Source: an uncultured Paracoccaceae bacterium (lineage in GTDB: Bacteria; Pseudomonadota; Alphaproteobacteria; Rhodobacterales; Rhodobacteraceae). Taken from it: a stretch of DNA of 64,000 bases. Below the pieces are notes generated by a model. That model was not told where the DNA came from. It saw nothing but the letters and a program-made list of their open reading frames with translations, and ran no database searches. The stretch spans positions 111,880 through 175,879 of the forward strand of contig CANLDN010000011.1 of NCBI GenBank assembly GCA_947489445.1, written 5' to 3'. Both the position numbers and the translations under genes were made by a program. This document shows positions 26,098 through 34,528 of this stretch, one piece after another (the stretch's first letter is position 1; each line of letters begins with the position of its first letter).

Positions 26098-27723
26098 TCA
26101 CAGGTCTTTCGCCTGCTTTCGCAATTCGAATTTCTGGATTTTGCCGGTCGAGGTCTTCGGCAAATCCTGAAAAACCACCTTTTTCGGCGTCTTGAAGCCG
26201 GCCAGCCTGCCACGTGCGAAGGCAATCACTTCGGCTTCATCCGCCTCCGCACCGTCCTTCAACTCGACAAAAGCACACGGCACTTCGCCCCATTTGTCAT
26301 CCGGCTTGGCCACCACGGCACACAGGTTCACTGCCGGGTGATGCATCAGTGCGCCTTCAACCTCGACCGAGCTGATATTTTCACCGCCCGAGATGATGAT
26401 GTCTTTGGCCCTGTCGGAGATCTGGATCGACCCGTCGGGATGCTGCACCGCCAGATCCTCGGAATGGAAATAGCCGCCCTTGAAGGCCTTTTCCGTCGCC
26501 TCCGGGTTCTTCAGATACCCTTTCATCACCGCGTTGCCGCGCATCACAATCTCACCTTGCGTCGCGCCATCCATCTTCACCTGCGCCATCTGGTTATCAA
26601 CAACTGTCGTCGTCTCCATCATCGGAAAGGCGACGCCCTGCCGGGCCTTGATCGCCGCCTGCTCATCGCTGGGCAGGATGTCCCACGCGCTGTCCCAAAT
26701 GCATTCGGTCACATGGCCATAGGTTTCGGTCAGGCCGTAGACCTGTTTGACGTTGAAGCCCAGCTTGCCAATCGCGGCCAATGTCGCCGGGGCAGGGGGC
26801 GCGCCTGCGGTGAACACCTCGACCACGTGATCGAAATCGCGCCGCTCCGCGTCCTTGGCATTCACGATCATGTTGAGCACGATGGGCGCGCCGCCGAAAT
26901 GGGTCACCCCCTCATCGGCAATCGCATCATAAATCGCCTTGGCCGTGATATCGCGGCAGCAAACGGCAGTGCCGCCGAGCGCTGGCAACATCCAAGTATG
27001 GTTCCACCCATTGCAGTGAAACAGCGGCACGATCTGCAGATAGCGTAGGAACAGCGGCAGTTCCCAACTGATGGGCGTGCCCATGGTCATCAGATAGGCG
27101 CCCCGATGATGATATACGACGCCTTTGGGCCGCCCGGTGGTGCCCGACGTATAATTTAGCGCCAGGCTCTCCCATTCATCCTCGGGCAATATCCAGTCAA
27201 ACCCCGGATCACCCGTTGCCAGAAAATCCTCGTAATCCTGTTGCTCGCCCATGCCCGGCACACCCGCCTGTACATCCGGCACTTCGATGATCAGGGGCGC
27301 GTCCCCCTCCATCCGGTCGATCGCCTCCATCGTCATGGGCAGGAACTGGCTGTCGACCAGCGCGACCTTCGCCTCGCCATGGTCAAGGATATAGGCGACC
27401 GTACCGGCATCGAGCCTTGTGTTGATCGTGTTGAGCACCGCACCACAGGCCGGCACGGCGAACGATGCTTCGGATTGCGCCGGGATATTCGGCAGGATCG
27501 TCGCCACCACATCGCCGGGTTTCACCCCCACCTTGGTCAGGGCCGAGGCCAGTTGCGACACCCGCCTGTGATACTCCGCATAGGTGCGGCGCACCGTCCC
27601 GTAGACCAGCGCCTCCCGCTCTGCAAAAACCCGCGACGCCCGCTGCAAATGCGACAGCGGCGTCAGCGGGACATAATTCGCCGCGGTTTTACCCAAGCCG
27701 GTTTCATCACGCATCCAACCCAT
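26098..27723 (-). CDS. AMP-dependent acyl-CoA synthetase
   Basis: 541 residues from the ATG at 27723, which has GGGGAGG nine to fifteen bases upstream; the 13 extra codons of the longer frame lack a ribosome site. ANL motifs are complete: LNYTSGTTGRPKGVVYHH (P-loop), VYGLTETYGH (A5), FHSEDLAVQHPDGSIQISDR (hinge), and the C-terminal lysine in LPKTSTGKIQKFELRKQA. It activates a carboxylic acid to its CoA ester through an acyl-AMP. Medium- or long-chain acyl-CoA ligases and the DmdB methylmercaptopropionate ligases of roseobacters share this layout. The sequence alone does not separate them. Confidence 0.85.
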   Translation of the reverse strand: MGWMRDETGLGKTAANYVPLTPLSHLQRASRVFAEREALVYGTVRRTYAEYHRRVSQLASALTKVGVKPGDVVATILPNIPAQSEASFAVPACGAVLNTINTRLDAGTVAYILDHGEAKVALVDSQFLPMTMEAIDRMEGDAPLIIEVPDVQAGVPGMGEQQDYEDFLATGDPGFDWILPEDEWESLALNYTSGTTGRPKGVVYHHRGAYLMTMGTPISWELPLFLRYLQIVPLFHCNGWNHTWMLPALGGTAVCCRDITAKAIYDAIADEGVTHFGGAPIVLNMIVNAKDAERRDFDHVVEVFTAGAPPAPATLAAIGKLGFNVKQVYGLTETYGHVTECIWDSAWDILPSDEQAAIKARQGVAFPMMETTTVVDNQMAQVKMDGATQGEIVMRGNAVMKGYLKNPEATEKAFKGGYFHSEDLAVQHPDGSIQISDRAKDIIISGGENISSVEVEGALMHHPAVNLCAVVAKPDDKWGEVPCAFVELKDGAEADEAEVIAFARGRLAGFKTPKKVVFQDLPKTSTGKIQKFELRKQAKDL

Positions 27724-28122
27724 CAGCCAATCCTCCCCTGATACCGACATAAAACAAGACAATGCCCGGGCCTGACAAGCCTCAATTGTCTGACATTTAC
27801 GGCTTGTTCATGATCAGACACCGCGCGGTCCATTAACCCGTCAAAATCATGCGGTCATGCGCATGGTATGCACATGGTTTCTGCATGGTTTGTGTATGCC
27901 GGAAGACGGTTGTTTTTATGGCCGTTAACCGCGATCTGACGTAGTCGTTCGTTTTGACGCCCAAGTGTTGCGCGAACGGTGCAAAAACCTGACGTCAAAT
28001 TCATCAGCCTGGCAAAGACTTGCGGCAAGCGGTGGACTCCACAATCGTTAATTGCCCGTCAAACATTGGTATGCCATACGATCACCACGGTGAAAGTAAA
28101 CTGATCTGCAATAGGGACATCT
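27724..28122. other. 399-bp intergenic region with helical-phase repeats
   Basis: No gene is supported between the acyl-CoA ligase and the Hint protein, which are divergent. The region holds three consecutive 11-bp units beginning CATGGT (27862-27894) and several TTAACC-type strings (27834, 27922). Reading frames here are short shadows. Confidence 0.45.
27862..27894. repeat. Three tandem 11-bp CATGGT repeats in a divergent promoter region
   Basis: The units CATGGTATGCA, CATGGTTTCTG and CATGGTTTGTG follow one another without gaps, one helical turn apart. They lie between two divergent genes, about 140 bp from the ligase start and about 230 bp from the Hint gene. Such phased direct repeats often bind an oligomerising regulator on one face of the DNA. 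No regulator is adjacent. Confidence 0.5.
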
Positions 28123-29202
28123 ATGCCAGTCTTTGCATTCCGTGTTTTCAGCGCGCAAAATCTGCTTTCAGATCCCAACCCGCCGGGGGGAACGCAGCCG
28201 TTTAATGCGGGCAGCACAAACCCGCCAAACACGGGTTCCAACTCTTTCACAACGGGCAATGACACGGGGTTCATCCTGCGCGTCGATGATACCGGAACAG
28301 GGTCAGGCAATAGCGGCTCCCAGACAGATTTTGACGATGGCACGCAGGCCGATCAGGTGCTGGCCGAAGACGCGACCTTTACCTATACAAACTACAGCGG
28401 AAACGTGGTGACGACGACCTTTGCCGCAGGCAGCCAGATTCAGGCTGAACTGCAGCAGACCTTTAGCAATGGATCCACGATTGTTGCGCTTCGGATCGAA
28501 AACCCGAATTCAGGGACCCCCGGCGAACAGCCTTTGATTACGGTGGGTTATACGTTTATTGGTCCTGCGCCACCTCCGAACACGCCACTTGGGACAGTGA
28601 CCAGCGGGACCGGTGCAGGCACCACCCCCTATACCAATTTATTGTGTTTCACCGCAGGTATGGGCATTCCAACGCCCGGTGGGCCACGCCCCGTCGAAAC
28701 CCTGAAAGTGGGCGATCTGATCCTGACCCATGACAACGGCCCTCAACCTATTGCATGGACCGGAAAAACCGCGCTGAGCGAGCTTGAGCTGGCGCGTCAT
28801 CGCAACCTACGCCCGGTCATGATGCCGCGTGGACGCATGGGTGCGCAGCGTGATCTGGTCTTTTCGCCACAACACCGCGTGTTGGTCAGCGGCCCGGAGC
28901 TGGAATTAACGACAGGCCATCACGAAGCCTTGGCCGCAATCGGGCATTTGGCGCCAATCAGCATGGCCGCACCGGTGGATGGGCCGTTGATTTACTATCA
29001 TATCGCTTGCGCGGATCATCAGATCATCGCCGTTGAAGGGCTACTGGTCGAAACGCTTTTGGCGATCCCTGAAGGCGCTGATGCCGTGACAGCCGAGGGA
29101 GTTGATGTTGAGGACCGTATCGTCGCACGACCAATTTTGAAACGTTGGGAAGCCGCGCTTTTGGCCACGGACCTGATGGCGCCTAAAACGGACGTGGCCT
29201 GA
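28123..29202 (+). CDS. Hint-domain (Hedgehog/intein) protein
   Basis: 359 residues after an AGGGAC site. The N-terminal half (about 1-170) is rich in Gly, Asn, Ser and Thr with no recognised fold. The C-terminal half is a Hint_2 domain. It starts at LLCFTAGMGIPTPGGPRPVE with the candidate nucleophile Cys 175, continues LKVGDLILTHDNGPQPIAWT, and carries the SPQHRVLVSG histidine block and the ADHQIIAVEGLLVETLL strand. Hint domains of this kind, common in Rhodobacteraceae secreted proteins, may undergo self-cleavage. No signal peptide is visible, so export would need a type I or other C-terminal signal (inference). The sulfotransferase gene follows 23 bp later. Confidence 0.8.
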   Translation: MPVFAFRVFSAQNLLSDPNPPGGTQPFNAGSTNPPNTGSNSFTTGNDTGFILRVDDTGTGSGNSGSQTDFDDGTQADQVLAEDATFTYTNYSGNVVTTTFAAGSQIQAELQQTFSNGSTIVALRIENPNSGTPGEQPLITVGYTFIGPAPPPNTPLGTVTSGTGAGTTPYTNLLCFTAGMGIPTPGGPRPVETLKVGDLILTHDNGPQPIAWTGKTALSELELARHRNLRPVMMPRGRMGAQRDLVFSPQHRVLVSGPELELTTGHHEALAAIGHLAPISMAAPVDGPLIYYHIACADHQIIAVEGLLVETLLAIPEGADAVTAEGVDVEDRIVARPILKRWEAALLATDLMAPKTDVA

Positions 29203-29225
29203 TCTTGGTTCTTGTATGACCTGAA

Positions 29226-29864
29226 ATGATCATATCGCCTCAACGCCGCTATATCTTCGTCCACATTCCCAAAACTGGCGGGACCAGCATGGCCAAGGCA
29301 TTGGAAAACCGGGCGTGCAGTGATGATATCCTGATCGGAGACACCCCAAAGGCGCGGCGACGCAAAGGGCGGATCAAGCATATGCGAACCCCCGGAAGGC
29401 TTTGGAAACACAGCACTTTGCAGGATATCGAGGGGAGTGTGGATCCAACCCAATTTTTCATATTTACCCTTGTGCGCAATCCATGGGATCGGATGGTCAG
29501 CTATTACCATTGGCTGCAAGCCCAAACCTTCGCCCACCCGGCGGTGGCATTGGCGCAGTCTACGGATTTCAAGGATTTTCTGCGGCATGACCAAACGCAA
29601 ACCAGTTTGCGCCGGGAGCCGTATACGAGTTTCCTAAAGGATTTGAGCGGGGTAGATCACTGCGCGCTTTATGCGCGGCTCGAATATCCGAGCGATCTCG
29701 GCCCGCTTTGGAAACACTTAGGGTTTACGCTTACTGTTCCAACCGTAAATACCTCTGCTCGTAATCGTGACTGGCGTGTGTACTACGATACAGAAACAGC
29801 TGAAATCATTCAGAAAATAGCGGGCGACGATATCGCCCGCTTTGGTTATGCATTTGACCCGTAG
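29226..29864 (+). CDS. Sulfotransferase family 2-type protein
   Basis: 212 residues. The PAPS 5'-phosphosulfate loop is clear at the N-terminus (YIFVHIPKTGGTSMAKAL, about residues 9-26), and the 3'-phosphate block FTLVRNPWDRMVSYYHW lies at about residues 79-95. These enzymes move a sulfo group from PAPS to a sugar or other acceptor. The length is close to the small bacterial sulfotransferase_2 domain. It starts 23 bp after the Hint gene on the same strand, so the two may be co-transcribed. The acceptor is unknown; a cell-surface polysaccharide is likely (inference). Confidence 0.82.
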   Translation: MIISPQRRYIFVHIPKTGGTSMAKALENRACSDDILIGDTPKARRRKGRIKHMRTPGRLWKHSTLQDIEGSVDPTQFFIFTLVRNPWDRMVSYYHWLQAQTFAHPAVALAQSTDFKDFLRHDQTQTSLRREPYTSFLKDLSGVDHCALYARLEYPSDLGPLWKHLGFTLTVPTVNTSARNRDWRVYYDTETAEIIQKIAGDDIARFGYAFDP

Positions 29865-29867
29865 GGA

Positions 29868-32066
29868 TCAGGCGGCCTTGGCATCCTGTCCGAAGCGTTT
29901 GTAGAATTCTTGGCCCTTATCTGCCATTTCGCGCAGCAGGTCAGGTGTCTTGAACCGGTCACCAAATTCAGCCGTTAACTGATCGCAGCGTTCCGCTGCA
30001 TAAGGCGCGCCGATCATATCGAGCCAGCCAAAAGGACCGCCGGACCAAGGTGCAAAACCCCAGCCGAGGATTGCGCCAACATCACCTTCGCGGATATCTT
30101 CCAGCACGCCTTCTTCCAGCGCGCGCACGGCTTCCAGCACCTGCGCGAACAACAGACGGTGCTGCACTGTGGTCAGATCGGGTTGTTCATCCGCGACAGG
30201 GTATTGCGCAGTCAAACCGTCCCACAGACCCTGACGTTTACCTTTTTCATCATAGGCATAAAAGCCCGCGTTCGACTTGCGGCCAAGCCGTTCCTGATCG
30301 AATATCCAGAACAGAACCTCGTCCACCTCGCCATCGGGATAGGCATCGCCCATCGCGGCCTTGGTCGCCTTGGCGATTTTCACGCCCAGATCGACGGATG
30401 TTTCATCGACCAGTTGCAGCGGACCCAAAGGCATGCCAACCAGCTTGGCTGCGTTTTCGATCAGGGCGGGTTCCACCCCTTCCTTCACCATGCGAATGCC
30501 TTCGTTGATGTATGGAATGATGCAGCGGTTGGCGTAGAAGAACCGTTCGTCATTGACGACAATCGGCGTCTTGCGGATCTGGCGTACATAGTCGAGCGCC
30601 TTGGCCACCGCCACAGAACCCGTTTCCTTGCCCTTGATGATCTCGACCAGCAACATCTTGTCGACCGGGCTGAAGAAGTGGATGCCGATGAATTTTTCCG
30701 GATCGGCAGAGGCTTTCGCCAGCTCCGTGATCGGCAGGGTCGATGTGTTGGTGGCAAAGATGCAATCGGGGCCGGTGACGGCCTGCACCTTGGCGGTGAC
30801 GTCAGCCTTGACGCCCACATCCTCGAATACAGCTTCGACGATCAGATCGCAGCCTTCAAGGGCGGCATAATCGGTCGTGGCGTTGATCAGGCCCAGCACG
30901 GCCGTTTTCTTTTCCTCGGTCACTTTCTTGCGGGCAATGCCCTTGTCCAGATGGGCGGTGGTATAGGATTTGCCCTTGTCCGCCGCCTCCTGCGTGCTGT
31001 CGATCAGGACCACCTGAATGCCAGCCATTGCGGACACCAGCGAAATACCAGCGCCCATCATGCCAGCGCCGATGACGCCGACCTTCTTGACCTTCTGGTC
31101 CGGGGCTTCGGGGCGGTTGGCCCCTTTTTCCAAGGCCTCTTTGTTGATGAACAGGCTGCGGATCATGGCAGAGGAGGACGGGTTCATCAGCACATTGGTG
31201 AACCAGCGCGCCTCGATCTTGATGGCGATATCGAAGGGGACCAGTGCGCCTTCGTAGACGGCGGACAGCAATGCCTTGGCCGCAGGGTAAACACCTTGGG
31301 TCTTGCCGTTGACCATTGCGGATGCACCCACGAAGGTCATGAAACCGGCAGGGTGGTAAGGCGCGCCACCTGGCATTTTATAGCCCTTTTCATCCCATGG
31401 TTTGACGATGGAAGGTTCGGACAGAACCCATGCTTTCGCCGCCGAGAGCAATTCATCAGCGGGCACAACTTCGTCAATGACACCAGCCGCTTTGGCCTTC
31501 TTGGGATCGTTCAATTTGCCTTCCAGCAGCAGGGGCGATGCGCCCATCGCGCCCAGTTTACGGGCCAGACGGGTCGTGCCACCTGCACCGGGGAAGATAC
31601 CGACCAGAATTTCGGGCAGACCGATCTTGGCTTTGGGATTGTCGGCGGCAAAGATACGGTGACAGGCCAGCGGGATCTCCAGACCGATGCCCAGTGCGGT
31701 ACCGGGCAGGGCGCAGGCAATCGGCTTGCCGCCTTTGTTGGTCTTTGGGTCCATACCCGCGCGTTCGATCTTCCGCAGCACGCCATGCATCGCCATCACG
31801 CCTTCGAACAGGCCGCGGGCCGGATCGTCGCCCGCGCTTTCCTTCATTTTGGCGATGATGTTGAGGTCCATACCACCGGCAAAGGTGCCCTTCTTGCCAG
31901 AGGTGATGATCACCCCTTTGACCGCATCATCGGCAAGCGCCTGATCGATCAGGGCCTCGAGATCGGTGAACCCCTGCTGGTTCATCACATTCATGGACTT
32001 GCCGACTGTGTCCCAGACGATGGTGGAGACGCCGTCGGCGTCCGTGGTCATTGTGAAATCAGTCAT
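29868..32066 (-). CDS. fadB: Fatty-acid oxidation multifunctional protein (enoyl-CoA hydratase / 3-hydroxyacyl-CoA dehydrogenase)
   Basis: 732 residues from the ATG at 32066, which follows GGAGAGG. The N-terminal crotonase domain (about 1-200) includes GTFAGGMDLNIIAK and PEILVGIFPGAGGTTRLAR, with a Gly/Glu pair suited to hydration. The NAD-binding domain starts KKVGVIGAGMMGAGISLVSA (about 325). Next come the dehydrogenase signature around IGIHFFSPVDKMLLVEII and two C-terminal 3HCDH domains. It performs the hydration and NAD-linked oxidation steps of beta-oxidation. It closes the operon with fadA and acyl-CoA dehydrogenase upstream on the same strand. Confidence 0.93.
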   Translation of the reverse strand: MTDFTMTTDADGVSTIVWDTVGKSMNVMNQQGFTDLEALIDQALADDAVKGVIITSGKKGTFAGGMDLNIIAKMKESAGDDPARGLFEGVMAMHGVLRKIERAGMDPKTNKGGKPIACALPGTALGIGLEIPLACHRIFAADNPKAKIGLPEILVGIFPGAGGTTRLARKLGAMGASPLLLEGKLNDPKKAKAAGVIDEVVPADELLSAAKAWVLSEPSIVKPWDEKGYKMPGGAPYHPAGFMTFVGASAMVNGKTQGVYPAAKALLSAVYEGALVPFDIAIKIEARWFTNVLMNPSSSAMIRSLFINKEALEKGANRPEAPDQKVKKVGVIGAGMMGAGISLVSAMAGIQVVLIDSTQEAADKGKSYTTAHLDKGIARKKVTEEKKTAVLGLINATTDYAALEGCDLIVEAVFEDVGVKADVTAKVQAVTGPDCIFATNTSTLPITELAKASADPEKFIGIHFFSPVDKMLLVEIIKGKETGSVAVAKALDYVRQIRKTPIVVNDERFFYANRCIIPYINEGIRMVKEGVEPALIENAAKLVGMPLGPLQLVDETSVDLGVKIAKATKAAMGDAYPDGEVDEVLFWIFDQERLGRKSNAGFYAYDEKGKRQGLWDGLTAQYPVADEQPDLTTVQHRLLFAQVLEAVRALEEGVLEDIREGDVGAILGWGFAPWSGGPFGWLDMIGAPYAAERCDQLTAEFGDRFKTPDLLREMADKGQEFYKRFGQDAKAA

Positions 32067-32107
32067 TTCGCTTTCCTCTCCTTGGCAGGGCATGGCCGCT
32101 GCCAGAC

Positions 32108-32572
32108 TTAGCTCTCTTGGGCATCCTGTCCCAGTTTTTCCGTTTTGTTGCCGTGGCTTATTGCCAGAGCGACACCATTCATTTCTTCGACCGCATATTC
32201 CGCCGAAACGATCTGCCAGTGCCCGTCGATCAGTTCCAGAACGGAAAAGACGGGGTAGGGGGCGACAACGTTCTTACCGTTGTGCAACAGGTGGGCCACA
32301 TGGGTGGCCTCGACCCGTGTTTGCGATTTGAACTCGGCAGCAACACAGACACGATAGTGATCTGTGACGCCAATTGCCTCGTAGTGTTTGCAAAGCTCCT
32401 CGAAGGTATGTTGCAGTTTTTCGGCAGTCTCTATACGGATGACACGCCCCAATGTTGTCATCAGCTGAGGCAAGTGAAAGGCAGACAAAAAAGCGTCAAA
32501 ATCCCTGTTTTCCAAAGCACGTGCTGTGATTTCCAGCAAATGCTCAGAGACTTCTTTGGCGGTTTGCGGCAT
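32108..32572 (-). CDS. NTF2-like hypothetical protein within the fad operon
   Basis: 154 residues from the ATG at 32572, behind AGGTGG; a GTG at 32587 is a possible earlier start. The fold looks like a SnoaL/NTF2-type cone: an N-terminal helix with ALENRDFDAFLSAFHLP, a central helix THVAHLL-type strand region, and paired strands PVFSVLELIDGHWQIVSAEY. No catalytic residues can be named. It sits between fadA and fadB, with 17 bp to fadA and 41 bp to fadB, so it is an in-operon accessory protein. A role in fatty-acid breakdown is inferred only from position. Confidence 0.6.
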   Translation of the reverse strand: MPQTAKEVSEHLLEITARALENRDFDAFLSAFHLPQLMTTLGRVIRIETAEKLQHTFEELCKHYEAIGVTDHYRVCVAAEFKSQTRVEATHVAHLLHNGKNVVAPYPVFSVLELIDGHWQIVSAEYAVEEMNGVALAISHGNKTEKLGQDAQES

Positions 32573-32589
32573 TCCACCTGTACTCACAA

Positions 32590-33801
32590 TCAGACCCGTT
32601 CAATAATTGTTGCGGCCCCCATACCGGAGGCGATGCACAATGTCGCCAGCCCCGTACCCTGACCGGTGCGTTCCAGCTCATCCAGAAGCGTTCCAATGAT
32701 AATTGCGCCGGTCGCGCCCAAAGGATGACCCATCGCGATAGAGCCGCCATTGACGTTGACGACGCTGTCATCCACATCAAACGCCTGCATAAAGCGCAGG
32801 ACGACCGATGCGAACGCCTCGTTAACCTCAAAAAGATCAATGTCGCTGATGCTCATGCCTGATTGTTTCATGATGTGTTCTGTCACCGGAACCGGCCCGG
32901 TCAGCATGATGGTGGGATCGGTGCCAATCTTGGCGGTGGCCTTGATCCGGGCGCGGGGTTTGATGCCCATCGCCTCGCCCCATTCCTTGGAAGCGACCAG
33001 AACACCGGCAGCGCCGTCCACGATACCAGAGGAGTTGCCCGCGTGGTGGATGTGGTTGATCCGCTCCAGATGCGGATATTTCATCAACGCGACTTTATCA
33101 AAGCCGGGCATCACCTCGCCCATCGCCTGAAAAGCCGGGTTCAAACCGCCAAGCGACTGCATATCTGTGCCGGGGCGCATATATTCGTCATGATCTAGGA
33201 TCGGAATACCATTCACATCCTTGACTGGAACGATGGATTTGTCGAACCGCTTTTCATCCCAGGCGGCCTTGGCGCGCTTTTGGCTTTCCATCGCCAGTTG
33301 ATCTGCATCATCGCGGCTGAAACCATATTCAGTGGCGATGATATCTGCGCTGATGCCCTGCGGAACGAAGTAAGTATCCATGGCGATCGACGGATCGACA
33401 GCAATCGCGGCACCATCGGACCCCATGGCCACACGGCCCATCATTTCGACGCCACCGGCGATATAGGCCTGACCGGCCCCGCCTTTGACCTGATTGGCGG
33501 CAAGGTTCACGGCTTCCATGCCAGAGGCGCAGAAGCGGTTGATCGCCAGGCCGGGGATCGACTGATCAAGATCAGAGGCCAGCACGGCGGTCCGTGCCAG
33601 ACAACCGCCTTGTTCGCCGACTTGGGTGACATTGCCCCAGATCACGTCTTCGACGGCGTGGCCGTCCAGGCCGTTACGGTTCTTGAGCTCATTCAGCACA
33701 CCGGCAGAGAGGCGCGCGGATGTCACCTCATGCAGGCTGCCGTCCTTGCGGCCTTTGCCGCGCGGCGTGCGCACGGCGTCATAGATATAGGCTTCGGTCA
33801 T
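32590..33801 (-). CDS. fadA: Acetyl-CoA acyltransferase (3-ketoacyl-CoA thiolase)
   Basis: 403 residues from the ATG at 33801, with GGAGG at good spacing. The thiolase active-site cysteine is in INRFCASGMEAVNLAANQ (about residues 87-104), and the C-terminal signatures are NVNGGSIAMGHPLGATGA and the final catalytic cysteine block LATLCIASGMGAATI. It cleaves 3-ketoacyl-CoA with CoA to give acetyl-CoA, the last step of beta-oxidation. It is placed between the GST gene and the NTF2-like gene in the operon led by the MerR regulator. Confidence 0.94.
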   Translation of the reverse strand: MTEAYIYDAVRTPRGKGRKDGSLHEVTSARLSAGVLNELKNRNGLDGHAVEDVIWGNVTQVGEQGGCLARTAVLASDLDQSIPGLAINRFCASGMEAVNLAANQVKGGAGQAYIAGGVEMMGRVAMGSDGAAIAVDPSIAMDTYFVPQGISADIIATEYGFSRDDADQLAMESQKRAKAAWDEKRFDKSIVPVKDVNGIPILDHDEYMRPGTDMQSLGGLNPAFQAMGEVMPGFDKVALMKYPHLERINHIHHAGNSSGIVDGAAGVLVASKEWGEAMGIKPRARIKATAKIGTDPTIMLTGPVPVTEHIMKQSGMSISDIDLFEVNEAFASVVLRFMQAFDVDDSVVNVNGGSIAMGHPLGATGAIIIGTLLDELERTGQGTGLATLCIASGMGAATIIERV

Positions 33802-33823
33802 AGTGTCCTCCAATTAGGTCGCG

Positions 33824-34450
33824 TCACCCAAGGGCGCGCGGCATCAAGTCGTATGGGTGTTTCCAGCCGGGTTGGGCCGCGATTGCGTCCAGCCAGCGGT
33901 TGATGTTGGGGTACTGGGTACGGTCGAAGGTGAAGTCTTCGTCATAGAACAGGTAACCACAGCAAGCGATATCTGCGATGGTGATGTCGTCGCCAGCAAG
34001 CCAGTCGCGGCCATCAAGCTGCGTTTCCAGGATTTTCAGCGCAGAGGCAAGACGCATCGCCATGAAGGCGTTGACGTCGGCATTGCGTTTGTCTTCAGGT
34101 AGAAAATTCATGTTGAACCGCAACGGGCCGGCGACGCCGGACACCTTGTGATTGTCAAAGAACATCCAGCGCAGCACGTCGCGCCGTTCAGCAGCTGATT
34201 TCCCGCCCAGCTTGCCGGTTTTGGAACTGATGTAATCCTGAATCACGCCCGATTGGGTCAGTATGGTATCGCCGTCTTCCAGTACGGGCACTTCGCCCAT
34301 GATGTTCAGCGCGCGGAATTCGGGGGTCCGGGTGGCACCTTTGAAAAAGTCCACGAACACAGGTTCCCAGGCCTCATCAACAAGGGTGAGGGTCAGGGCC
34401 GCCTTGTAAGCGTTTCCGCTTTCAGCGAAGCAGTGCAGTTTCATGGACAT
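33824..34450 (-). CDS. Glutathione S-transferase family protein
   Basis: 208 residues from the ATG at 34450, after GGGAGG; a second ATG follows two codons on. It has an N-terminal thioredoxin-like domain (MKLHCFAESGNAYKAALTL, with the family cis-proline block GEVPVLEDGDTILTQSGVI) and a C-terminal helical domain with the folding motif DWLAGDDITIADIACCGYL. Such enzymes conjugate glutathione or handle reactive electrophiles. It lies between acyl-CoA dehydrogenase and fadA. A plausible job is removing reactive enoyl-CoA or peroxidised acyl products made by the operon (inference). Confidence 0.85.
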   Translation of the reverse strand: MSMKLHCFAESGNAYKAALTLTLVDEAWEPVFVDFFKGATRTPEFRALNIMGEVPVLEDGDTILTQSGVIQDYISSKTGKLGGKSAAERRDVLRWMFFDNHKVSGVAGPLRFNMNFLPEDKRNADVNAFMAMRLASALKILETQLDGRDWLAGDDITIADIACCGYLFYDEDFTFDRTQYPNINRWLDAIAAQPGWKHPYDLMPRALG

Positions 34451-34528
34451 GTAAAAGGCCTCCCAACCCAATCGCGTGACGCATGCTGCGTCGGAGGAGG
34501 GCGCGAGTCTCGCGCCCTCTCGATCAGC

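Noticed and set aside
30159..32111. 650-codon open frame on the plus strand opposite fadB
   Set aside because: The opposite strand encodes a full, motif-complete fadB. The plus-strand product is rich in His, Gln, Gly and Asp with no domain, as expected for an antisense shadow in high-GC DNA.
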